A stretch of 64,000 nucleotides of DNA from Lycorma delicatula. Lineage: Eukaryota > Arthropoda > Insecta > Hemiptera > Fulgoridae. The notes below the pieces were generated by a model. It had not been told where the DNA came from, made no database searches, and worked only from the letters and a program-made list of their open reading frames with translations. A program made the translations under genes and the position numbers. Below are positions 12,601 through 25,900 of this stretch, in pieces. The stretch lies in assembly GCF_047948215.1 (NCBI RefSeq), contig NC_134456.1, forward strand, positions 65,181,529 through 65,245,528, in the 5' to 3' direction. Positions within the stretch are counted from its first letter, which is position 1, and each line of letters begins with the position of its first letter.

Positions 12601-15600
12601 TACAAAGTTGATATTTTGATTATGTAAAATGTAATTTTACAGGGAACTTGAAATTATGTAAGTATTGTTACTTTGGTGGTACAAAAAATGTTAGTATTTT
12701 TAATTATATTATATTATATATATATGTATATAGATAATGTTATAATAAATTGTATAATGCTTACTAATATGATTCTAACGGGTTTTTGTAATCTTATTCT
12801 TTTTATACAGTTGAGTCTTTGATAGAAATTTTGTGAATAGTTATAAAAATAAAAATATATGAAAATAACAACACCAACATTAGTAATAATACTAGTATTT
12901 ATATTTGTAATAGTATTTACAAAAATTATAATTTATAATATTAACGATGTATAAAGTAATCTGATAAAACTGTGTGAAAGGCAATATTAAACCATGCCTG
13001 CCTGTTGCAGGTTTGTGTACCAACAAACAGGATGGACGCTCAACTACTAGTTGTGACTGTACTTTTTGAATGATTGTTTCATAACTTTCCCACTTCAGTT
13101 AAAAGTTTAATATTAAATATTTTATTTTCAAAATACCTTCATCTTATTCAAATTGTTTCAAGGATTACAACGATGTGTTTTTCTGTAAAATATTCATTGA
13201 AAGTAAAGATAAGGTTGTTTCATGCTCAGCATGCTTAAATAATAGTAGCTTTTGGCTAAATCTTAATTTTAATTATTGAGGGACAATTGTTTAATCTACC
13301 CTCCAAAAGTAGAAAATTTTTATCTCGATCGGTTTGGATTTTATAGTAATTCGTAGTTGACGTCTCTCAAAAAAGGTGCCAAAAATCTTTAGTTTTCTGC
13401 TTTTCACATGCCAATTTTTCAAACAATTGACAGTAACTAAATTTGCCTAAATCCAGTTAGCGCAAAAATAATTGCAGTTTTCGACAATACCTTCATTTTT
13501 ATTGTGCAGTTTTTTTTTAAAGGTATAACACAAGCACCATATATCATGGAAACCATTATAATAATATTATATTAATTATTTAATCTCATTAATTAATTAT
13601 CATTTAATTAATAATTAATCATTTAGTAATTAATTATCTTTTCAATTTAGCAAATGAACAACACACAAAAGTGGAATTAAGTATATTATCACAACTTTTA
13701 TTACCGGCTAGTAAAGAACGTTGGTTAACATCAGCCGTATTATGCCAACATAGTGATTACCAAACATTAATATGTGGTGACAGATGTGGAAGCATTCATG
13801 TATTTGATTTAAGGGATAGCGATATTTCTGGTTCTAAACAGCAATTAATGGTATATTTTTATTTTTAATTTTTATAAGATCTTGATAAGTTTATTTTTTA
13901 TGTCTTGTTTTAATAAGATTTAATTATTTAATCCTGCAAAATATAATTTAGTGTTTGCTTAAAATTGATTGAAATTTTAAGAAGTGTATTATATTTTTTG
14001 TGTTGTGTCACTTTTTTTTTATCATTAAACTCACTAGTAACTAAGCATGTTGAATTTATAGCCTTACCTGTTTGGTTTAGTGACCCTGCTTCTTAAATTA
14101 TCATGTACTGTTTAATATGTCATAGCTTATAATTACAGTTATATAATCTGTTTGTAACACATTGTGTGCTGTGATTAGAACACAAGCCTACATGATTAAC
14201 ACAAGTAATATCAAAAACTTGTATTAACCCTAGTATATTTATTTACATACACATTTAAATCACATAACAAATATTAATTGGTATTCCTATCAAATCTTTC
14301 ACTGAAGATATTAATATTTTTAATCCCTAACTAAAATCACAATAATATCTTTTGAGTATGTATGTAAATCATTTTTAAGCTTCACAATAAAGACACTCAA
14401 TTAGCAGTTGGGCATCAATAAGTAGAATAAATATTTATTTTCAATCTCTTTCTAATCAAAAATTAATCTATTGCTTTATGGAAATTTAATTCTACCATCT
14501 ATAAATCTCCAAACCTTAAGAATAGTGAATCAGCTTTCTTGTTATAATGGAACAGAATGTATTATGTTTTTATGCCCTTATAGTCTTGAAATGCGTTGGC
14601 TTTTTAGATGTAATTTGATCTTTTGTAAGAGATAAGATGTTACAATATTAAGGTCTAGTGAATAGCGGATAATTATTAGCTCTAGATTGTTATGTTTAGC
14701 AAGCTGCATGAGTGGCAATAATTCAAGAAAAGCCCCATCACTACCCTTATGCAATGTTGATATTTGGCTCTCAAGTGGCATATAACTTGACAGATTTACA
14801 CTATATTAATTGTTTGCCCTCTGCAGTTTATTCCTGAAGAATAATTCCAGTATAAGACTATCATATTTTCAGGATCTATCCACTATTCATCATTTGTTTT
14901 TTGAGTTAATCAGACAGGTTGCTAGCAGGTAAAACAAAATTTTCTTTTGGTCACCTAGAAATTCAAGCATAAGTTAAGGTGAAACATGTGTCATGCCCAG
15001 TTCATTGTCCAAAAGGATCAACTAAACTGTACCAGAATTTATTTTAATATCTTAATACATCTTATAAATAATGCTTTAGTTATTTTTTAGCAGAACTGCA
15101 TAAGCAAGTTCAATTTTTTTTTACTGCAAACAAACTAGATGAATTGTGGCCTTCCAAGAAATTGCACATGCAAAATAGTTTTGGAGTTCTGTACCAAGTT
15201 GCTTGTAGTGACTCATAGAACTTTGACTTTTACCATCAGTTTGGTTTCTTTTTTATCATACTTTACATTATGTTTGTTTGCATCTATTATTTTTGAACCA
15301 GAATTGAATGTATGAGTTTTGTAATCTTTTTACAGTATTGTGTATTTTATCAATTTAATGACATTTTACATATTAAAAGTAAATAAAAAGCTATTATTTA
15401 GTGTCTAAAATTACTATTTTTCAAGTATGATTTTAATATATTTGTTTCAGGAACCAGTACAAACACTAAATAAAATACACGGACGTTTAGGTGTCAGTTG
15501 TATTTATTATTTCAGTAATTATGTATGGTCTACAGGCAGAGATGGTTACCTTAGAAAATTCTCTTTAAATAGAACAAAGAATGAAGATAACACTATTATT

Positions 15601-16924
15601 TATAATCTTATACAGTTATCTATTGATAAACTTACATTATCATGGGCAGCTAAAATTATTTACAATAATTCTTTAGGCATTTTAGTTTTAGGATTTCATG
15701 AAGTAAGTTACTGAATTAAACTTATTTTTGTATTTATTTTTTTGTAAATTATAACAATTTAAATTATCATTGGTATCTACCTGATAAAAGCATGTTTAAT
15801 ATTTCTAATGAGTCACTTGTCAATTTTACTTTTTTTCCTTTTTTTAATAAATAAAAATGTTAGAGAATGAATTTTTTGAGATTGATCTTGAATTGGTTTT
15901 TGATTTTATTTAGGACATGCACACATTCATATCATTTTTAAATAGCTGGGAAAAGTTCTACTGCTTTAATATTCTGAAAAAAATTTTTTGTTATTCTTGC
16001 TATATAAACATACTAATGTATGTGTTCAGTGTTTTGAACCGTTTTATTTTATTAAAAATTTTTAATGGTTCAGAATATATATTGTTAGCAAATTGTTTAC
16101 ATTGGTCCTTACTTGATGGAAGTATATTAATTTTGTAAACACACTTGTTTTATTCTTTCATTAGAGATTGTAGTATATTCTTTTAAGGGAGAGAAGAATA
16201 ATTTGTCATCTACCACATAACTAGACATGGTTAAATCTTAGTAGATTGCAGCACTACTTGTGCAGTGCTCTTTTTTGTAATCTCATAGAATGTGACAGTT
16301 GTTCAACAGCCATTGTGTTTGTTAGTAACAAACATAAAGACATAATTTTAGTAACTAACATTAATGATTAATAGTAATGTCTTAGTGTTATTGCATAACC
16401 TATTTCTTTATTAAATCATAATATGAGGTGTATTTTTAAAGTAAGGCCTGTTTTGAAGTTAAAACAAACTGAAAATTATGAATAAACTTTATTACTTACA
16501 AATAAAAATGACATTCATTTACTACTTTTCTACATAGCTGCTGTCACAGCTTTCACAGTATTTCAGTAGTTGTAAGACACTGAAAATTACTCCATTATCG
16601 ACAGCAAGAATGCTACATTCTTCGTCATGAACATTTGTTCTCCCTTCTTGAAATGAACAACACTAGCATCTTAATTTAGCATCACTCACAATATTCAGCT
16701 TATAAATGTCACAAATTTGCCCCAATTTCAGCTGCAGAATAGTTTTTTGCCATCAAAAATCGGATTACCTTGTACTTCACATTTAGCAGGATCACAAATT
16801 GTAGCACTCATAAATGGATATTCATAAATGGATGAATAAAAACAACTAACTACAAAATGACTAAACTATTGTTATTAATAGCAGAATATTAATTAAAATA
16901 ACTGAGCTACTCAAGCGCCATTTA

Positions 16925-16973
<49 letters not shown>

Positions 16974-19900
16974 CAGCAAATTCAAAACTGACATTACTTT
17001 AAAAACACAGCTTGTAGTTAACAGTTATGTTATTATATTAATTTTATTTAGTAGTGTACATTTCTAAGTATATTTATGCCTTTCTCAGGTAGATTTGGTT
17101 ATATGGAGTGTTGAATCTCGTATTGTACTGTGGAGATTAGAATGTGGTGGAGGACACAGAGAATGGGACTGTATTGTAAATAATAATGAAATTAACTTTT
17201 ATTTTCTGAAAGATAAAAGTGTTCACCTTGTGTCAAGAAGATTTAAAGATCTTGCTTATCCACCAGTAATGGTATGTGTTTATATTGAGATTTAATTAAT
17301 TTTTTTTTAATTTTCTTTAAAGCATAATTATTCCAATTAAAAGTTCTTATCAGAGTTTTGTGCTCAAAATTTAAGTATGTATGATGAATTGATCATCAAA
17401 ATAGGATGAAGTAAAACAGAAGCATACAAATTTGTAATTCTTGTAATTATATTGAATATTTGTTGCTATTGTGTCTATGAGTGATTTTGTGAAAATAATT
17501 GCTATATTATAAATTCATTAGTGATATACTTTTTATATTTCAACATCAGCTTTAAAAAAACAAAAAATTGAAAATTTAGAGTTGTAAATTTTATTTCATA
17601 TTTTAGGATAAAAATGGTAATGTAATAACTTTCTTATTACATTTTTTTCAAGGTATGTATTATTAATATATTATTTGTCAATAATTTTATTAATCCTGGA
17701 GCTGGAGTATCAAAAAATGTTAACCTAGTGGGGTTTGCAATGAACGCCATATGCTGTTTAAGAATTTTAACATTTAATGAATTTTGTCAGTAACAAAAAA
17801 TGTATTTATTGTCATTTCCAGTTTTTTTTTGATTTCTTAGTAATTATTTTATTAATAAATTTAACAGTATTAATTCTTATTATAAGAACTATCTATATAT
17901 AAAAATTGGTACACAAATGTGAACTTCAAGAATGTGAATTTTAAAAAACCAAACATTAAGTTTCATTTGATCAAAAAAATTATTCTTTACAAAGACAATG
18001 CAGCAGTACTCTTGTTTTGCGATTACAGCAGCAAAACTGTTCAAAATATGTTACAAAATTCTTCTGCATGCGCTCCTACTTGTCTGACTTAGCAACTTCA
18101 GACTACTATCTGTTTCCAAATATGAAGAACTGGCTTGCCAGAAGGAGATTTATGTAAAATTTAGAGTTATTGCTGAAATGTTGACTACTTTGAAGAAAGA
18201 TAAATCATACTATAGGATCAAAAAACTTGAGCATCATTGGAGTAGTAAGTACGTACATTTTATAGGAGATTATGCTGACAAATATAAACAATTTTTCCTG
18301 AAAAATTGTGTCTTCTTTATTTTTGCATGGATTTATCAGATAATTGCTAAATATTGTTTGCTTGTATGTTTCTCATATGTGCTACATTTATGCATATATC
18401 TATATTCTTTGCTCACCTTTTTTTCTTTTTCCTGTTAGCCTCCGGGAATTACTGTTCAGGTATTACTTCAGAGGATGAATAGGGATGATATGTATAAGTG
18501 TAACTGAAAGTGTAGTCTTGTACAGTGTCAGGTCGACCATTCCTGAGACGTGTAGTTGTTTGAAACCCAACCACCAAAGAACATTGGTATCCACAATCTA
18601 GTATTCAAATCCATATAAAAGTAACTGCCTTTACTACTTTCGACTTCCAAATCAGCTGATTTGGGAAGACGTGTTCACCACTAGACCAACCCGGTGGGTT
18701 ATTCTTTGCTCACCTGCAAATAGTAATTATCACATCTTCTGACCTGACTCTGACAAAATCATTGGATTCTACTGGACACTATTTCTTATTATAAAGTTGA
18801 GATATTTGTTGGCAGAACTGATCGTTCAGTGGTTTAATTAAACTAAAAGCTAAATTTTTCAGAACCATCCTAGGTGATGTGACATTAGTTCTAATATTTG
18901 AACTGTACAGAATTTTTGAACTTGCTCATGATGTATTTAAATGGGAGTAAAATATAGTTATTAGCAGTGTTCCCTTGAATTTGTAGTGACCTGTGTGCAT
19001 GTTTTTCAAAAATAAAAAATCTTAGTGCAGCAATTAAAAAATTTTTTTGTATGTGGTATAAAAAAAATGATTAAACAAGACCAGTCTAATATTACTACAC
19101 AATAAATACATATGAAATTAACCACTTAATGCACAGCTGTGTGGCATCCACAGGTAAATTAGATATAATTTAAAATTACAATTACATTTAAAATTAAGTA
19201 AGTGGTTAAAACATTCAAATGAAATAAAATAGGGAAATTTTCGTGACTTACCTTGTAAAAACATAATCTGGTTTTTTGACTGCAACTGCAACTGAATCAA
19301 CTCACAATTGTTTATTATTCTACAATTTTTTCAAAAATAATTAGATAATTAAAAATATTTAATATAAATTTTAAACACTTTATTGAAGGCTATTAATTTT
19401 ACAACTATTCTCTCCTGTCTTGTTTTTAACCATTCTGAATAAACTCGATCTAAGTTAATATTTTTTTCATCATTTATATAAGATTTTACTAGCATCAACG
19501 TATCTAAATGAAATTCTTTTAATTGTTTTCTACATTTTGTTTTAATTAAATTCATTAAATTAAAGGCCTGTTTTCAATCTGCAGTACTGGCCAAAAAGAT
19601 ATCTCCAATATCCAATAATTTTGACAGTTCGTTAAATTGTTATTAGGTAAGAAAATCATTACCAAGTCTGCAAAACTTTTTATTTGTTTCAATTTAATTT
19701 TTTCATGCACAGCATATTTAAAATCTTATTCTGATATTACAGATTTTTCTCCAACAAAAGTTTTGTATTTTAAGCACAGTTTCTCAATGCCTGATAATTC
19801 ATAACCAAAATCACATGATGGTAGAGCTGTTTCATCAAAGGATATCCCAGTCTTCTACCTCATCTTTTGGAAATCATTCTTATAAATTTTTGCATAGTAA

Positions 19901-22900
19901 ATTAATAAATTTTAACATATCACTTGTATTTTTAATACAAGTTCTGGTCAGTAGCTTTTTGAAAAAGCATGCTCACCTTACTGCTCCAAGCAGTGTTGCC
20001 AATAAGTTATTGTTTATTTTGCTAAGATATTTTACTTATTTATGCACAAGCAAATTGAAAAGCATCAAGTGGCATTAGTTCTCATGCTGAAAATTTGAAA
20101 TAATGCACTAAGTTCTAAAATTATATTTAAAATTTCTAAATTAATTTGAAATTCAATATTTTCTAATTTATTTAAACAGAATTTTGAAATTACATCATGT
20201 TTATCTTCATTAAAATATTCAATTAATACTTGTACCGTAACTTCTTTCCAAGTGTCAAAAATGCACAAATTTTCACGATGTGAACATAGTGTTGTTGAAC
20301 CAAACACGTTTTAATTTAGCTGCTATACTGATGGCGCCTCCTTGAGGCGTAACTGGTAACTACCGTTTAGATAATTCTTCAGAGGATGAATGATGATGAT
20401 ATGTATGAGATGTATGAATGAAGTGTAGTCTTGTACATTCTCAGTTCGACCATTCCTGAGATGTGTGGTTAATTGAAACCCAACCACCAAAGAACACCGG
20501 TATCCACGATCTAGTATTCAAATCCGTGTAAAAATAACTGGCTTTACTAGGACTTGAACGCTGTAACTCTCGACTTCCAAATCAGCTGATTTGGGAATAC
20601 GCATTAACCACTAGACCAACCCGGTGGGTTAATCTCCAAATACTGTCCCACATTTTTTCAGTAGTAAAATCGCTATGTGCCTGTCCACTTCTACCCTTGA
20701 TGGTGATCATGATAATGAACACAAATTTTACTATATTTTCTTGATGAAACATAAATATTTATTTTAACTGAATTCATATTTTATGACTTTTCAGAGAATC
20801 AGTTTCCACAAATTCACTAAGCCATTTGACTATAAATTTGTTGGCCATTTTTTCTTTTTAAACCTCTATTTTTAATATGTTAATTTAAATATTAACAGAC
20901 CTAGACTTCAAACTTTGAACCCAAAGGTTATTAAGTGAACACTTAATATCATAAAACTAATTTTTTGTATCAGTTATTTTAATAAAATTATTTCACTGAA
21001 ACACTGATAAAATTAATATTTAGTAACAAAAGTTAGTAATCACATAATTTTGATTTTAATACAAATAAGATGTTAGCTTAAACACTGATGCAGACTTATG
21101 CACATGTGGCACCATAAACATGACAGGGATTCCCAGAACTAGTTGCACAACTGTCAAATGAGCATCACCATTCCACAACCTCACAGTTACCATTGACAAT
21201 TGCTGCCATCTACACAGACTTTATAGTTTATGGTTAATTTGAACTTAAAACTAACACATCAATTTTTAATTTTTGAAGCGTCTGCTTGCAAAAATCTGTT
21301 TTGTGCATGAACAACATTTTTCATTAGTGCTATGTTTAAAATTATGTGCACAAAACACACACACACAGATAAGTAGTATAAAAACTTTACATCCTGGGCC
21401 AGGGAATACATTAAAAAGTAGCCTAAATTGGCCCAGTATGTAAGATTTTTTCACGGAGAGCACCGCCACTTTCCAGTTAAATTTCCCAACGCAAGCATCT
21501 ATTTACTACAAAAAGCACACCAAAACACGACTGTTTTCTTCAATAAAGTAACACGTTAAAAACTGGCCCAGTATGTAAGGATTTTTTCATGAGCGCTGAT
21601 TGGTCGAGAACCTCAGGCCTTTTTCGCGGATAGCACTGCCACTTTCCAGTTAAATTTTCACCACAAAAGCGTGTATCTACTACAAAAAGCACAGCAAAAC
21701 ACGACTATGTTTTCTTCAATAAATCAATACATTAAAGAAGATTGGCCCAGTATGTAAGGTTTTTTTTCACGAGCGCTGATTGGTTGAGAACCTCAGACCA
21801 CCACTTTCCAGTCGCCCGCCAATTTTAAATCCAAAAAGTCACCATTTTAAATAAAGTTTTAAAAAAGGGCATAACTCGAAAACGGTGTGTCCTAGACGAT
21901 TTTTTATGCGATTTTGAAAGGCTGACTTGAAAGGGTACTTTCCACATCTGGGAACGATTGCCACTAGTTTCATCCGCCTGCAGCCATTCTCGAGATACGC
22001 CCTTTTCCCATCATTTTTTGAAATTGATGATGAAATAAAATGAAAATTTGTTTTTTACCACTCGCTTAACAGTTTTAATCACTTAAATTAATTTTAAAGT
22101 CTGACATCATTACTTTCAGCGAAAGCGGGATCAACGCATTAAAAACTGGTTCTAAACCCGAGTAAATAATTCAATACATTAAAGAAGATTTTGCCAGTAT
22201 ACGAGTAAATTATTCATTACATTAAAAATTAAAAATAAAAAAATAATTAAAATTTCTACTTATGAAGGTTGTTTAATTACTTTGCCGGTTAACGGCGAAT
22301 AAGCCACCACATTTTCATATATTAATAAACAATCCGCGATTGTATTTGGTTTAAAATTCTCTTCAACTTCAGTATTAATTTTCAAATCAATAACGCCCTT
22401 TTTTTTGGATTCATCTTGTCGTGAACAATCAATCACGTACAAGGGATATTTGTTTTTATAATCTGAAAACGTATGTGGCGAATCGGTCAATTTATAATAC
22501 AATTGTTTAAACTCTACAAACATTTTTTACATCAACATTCGATCACTCTCTAAATCCTCGTATGGATAATAGTGTGAATTTATAAATTCTTTAATATTTT
22601 TAATGTTGCACGAATCAAATTCCGATGCGTTTTTCGTAGTTTTATTTAATCTTATCGGTTTGAAACCCTACAGTAACGTATCTAGGGTTGTCCAATTGTG
22701 GTGATGTTTTTACATTCCAAACCATAGATTTTGTCTGTGGGACTGTTGGATTCTGATGAATTTCCCACCTTCTAAACGGTATACGGAATTCATCATTTTT
22801 TTCTCTCAATTTGGCCAATTCCAACTGATATTGACTCGATACCTTTAAATATGGTACACGCCATGCAACATCTATTATTTCTAGTCTAGATTTATGATCT

Positions 22901-25900
22901 GAAACTGTGGCCAGTATAGCATTTACATCATCACTAGTACGTTTCAATAACAATTCTTGCCTGTTGTTTATAATTATTTTCTTATAATCTTCAGCAAAAC
23001 CCAACAACATTGAAAGGGGAATGTATAAAGTAAACACCCCATCGTCGTCTATATTAATTTTATTTGTACCAGTAACCTACTCGGCTTGTTCCAACAATAG
23101 AACTGAATCGTTTGTTATTGAAATTACATTTTTCATAATAGTGGTCACACCTATGTTCTTCGTGCTGGCCACCTCTTGCCCGTTTATTTTATAAACAATC
23201 TCATCGAATAGAAAGGCCCTGGCACAATTAACCAATTCTGATGTTGATTTTTTATTGTTTTCACCAACAAGTTTCCCACGAATACATAGACAACTGTATA
23301 GACGTATAATACTGTATAATACGTAGACAACTGGAACAGTATACTCGTCCAGTTGATTTATTCTTATTATAATTTTATCACCCATTTTAAAGTTGTTTTC
23401 AAATGGGGTGTGTTTATGTATTTGTTTATATGTTAACGATTCTTCAGTAGACGCGACATTTTTAACATTTAAATAATTCATCTCTATATAAGAAAAAATT
23501 ATTTTTCATTTCAACAACCTATTGGTGCTTTTTAATTTTCCACCGACAATTTCAAATCCTAGAGATTTTAATTTCTTAATGCTTTCCTCTGTTAGTTTAT
23601 ATTTAACATCATCATCACAGTCACTTTTATATAGCATTTCTAATGCCATATAAAAGCATTCTCACTACTTATCGACCTAGAATCATTTTTACATACTTAA
23701 TAGTTCAGAAACGTTTGAACTTAATACTGTGCTGTAAAATTTATCAAAGTAATTCTTATTACTTTGGGAAATTTCTTTTTTATTATTAAAATTCTCAATT
23801 TCCAAAGCTTTCTCAAGCAGTACTTAGAATATTCCATTTTACGCATACATCTTTTTTAATGTAATATTTGAATATTTTTTTTTGAACCAAAGAGTATACC
23901 TTGATTTAATAACTTTGTTATGCAAGGGAGTTGCCAGAATTGAGCAAAGCTCTATTTAGCAGATCTACAGCCAAATTAACATTAGCAGACCAGAAGTTTG
24001 AAAAAATTCATAAAAATCAGTTTTTCTGTGTAATAACTGACCTGGGAATAATTTTTTTCTGTAACAAAATTATTAAATAAACTTTGTGATACATAATTCC
24101 AGGAAATGTTCTTGCAGATCAGATATGGAATACCTGCTTAAAATTAACTCTAGTGTTTAACATTTATATTTAAGACGTTATTAAATAATCTAAGGTTAAT
24201 GTAAAAGTCTTACTAAAATCATTTGGAAAATTAAACCTATTTTACTTCAGTAATGTTGAAATCACGTGGATCAGAGAAATATGTATCACTGTTACCTTCC
24301 ATTAAATCAAAAATATTATTGTCGTCTAGAAGTTTAGAGTTAGAGAAAAGAAACAAAATCAAGTAAATGGCATTGCTGATGGCATTTAGCTTAACCACCA
24401 ATAACTAAAAATATGCGGCTTAAGAGTGTATTAGGCATGTAGAATCAATCATGTTTGGAGCCAAAAATCCCTACTTTTAGATATTGATGTGATAATGAAT
24501 ATCAAATAGGCCACTATAAAAAAGTTTTTTCATGAAACCATATTGTGTACTAAGCATCATAATTTTCACTAAATCAAAACACTAATGAATTATTACATTT
24601 TGCTCATAAATTATGAGTGTTTTTGTAGTAGACTTTAATTACCAGAGAAGTTAGATTCACATTTATTAAAAATAAGCCATTTAAAAATAAAATTAATTTT
24701 TAAAACAACCCAACAGTGAATTGTATGTTTAAGATAAATATATATCAATAATTACTTACATATAATCAATTTAATTGGTTACCATTTTAATTACCATATT
24801 CATTGGTTGTAATGTATCGCACTGTATCCATATGTAATTAACATTACTATCTATAAATTCCAATGTAATTACGATCTTTGTTAATACTGTAGGTTGATAC
24901 TTAATTACAAGAATAAATGCAGCCTTATCGTTTTTATACTCCCAGCCTTACCTACCCATAAAAATTTAAGTTTAAATCATTTTTAATTCTTTTATCTTTA
25001 ATTAACAAAATTCTTCTTTATTGAGACAGGGATTGGTTTGCATACAGTGATGAATCCACACCCGATTCAGGTGGCTGATAGGTAGACACTTTTACTTAAC
25101 CCAATATCTTGCCAGAAATACTTTCTATTGTCACATAATCAGTGCTTGTTTCTTGATAGTTTAATTTACTGTTGCATCAAATGTTACAAATTTTACAGAT
25201 ATTTGCTGTAAAATTGAGATCCCATGTCTTATCAAAAACCATTTCAGTCACATTCTCATTTACCAAATCAGGAATAGAGTAGATTCACAATGTATTAATC
25301 CCCAAATATTGCCCAACCTTTTCAACAGATCCCTTCATTTACTTTCAATGAGCTGATTTTTACATCCTTGTACGAAGTAAAGGAAGTATTGTGATCAGGA
25401 AAATTTTCAGATTTTAACAGAAATATTTATTTTGACCATCCCTGAATCTATTTTGACTAGTGTCAGTGTGACATCTGTACATATGTATATGTCTTGCATA
25501 ACTCAAAAAAATTAGTCGTAGAATGTTGAAATTTTGGATTTAAGACTGTTGTAACATCTAGTTGTGCACCTCCCATTTTGATTGCAATCGACTGAACCAA
25601 AAGTGTCCAAAAAAGGCCAAAATCCAAAAAAATTTGAATTTTGGAATTTTTCTTAACTCATTAAAAGCCCTCATTAAGAGCTTTTCAATGATATATCATA
25701 AGTGGTACTTATTTTCATTGGTTCCAGAGTTATAGCCAAATAAAATTTTAATTAATGAAATATTTGGATCTTGCAAGAGGAAGGCACATTGATTCAAATC
25801 AGACTTCATCTGCTTTTTTTTACTTTTTTTTAATTTAAATTTATTGATTTATTAATAATTATTAACCTCTGATTGTTATTTATTGTAAAATTTATATGTT

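Noticed and set aside
16929..16970. Regulatory TATA cluster
   Set aside because: It is a plain AT microsatellite inside an intron.
18640..18700. tRNA gene on the minus strand suggested by A and B box-like sequences (also at 20345-20630, 47505-47655, 55577-55705)
   Set aside because: The heads are followed by a common unrelated body and tail and recur in several copies, with target duplications at two sites. They are SINEs, and no complete cloverleaf could be drawn.
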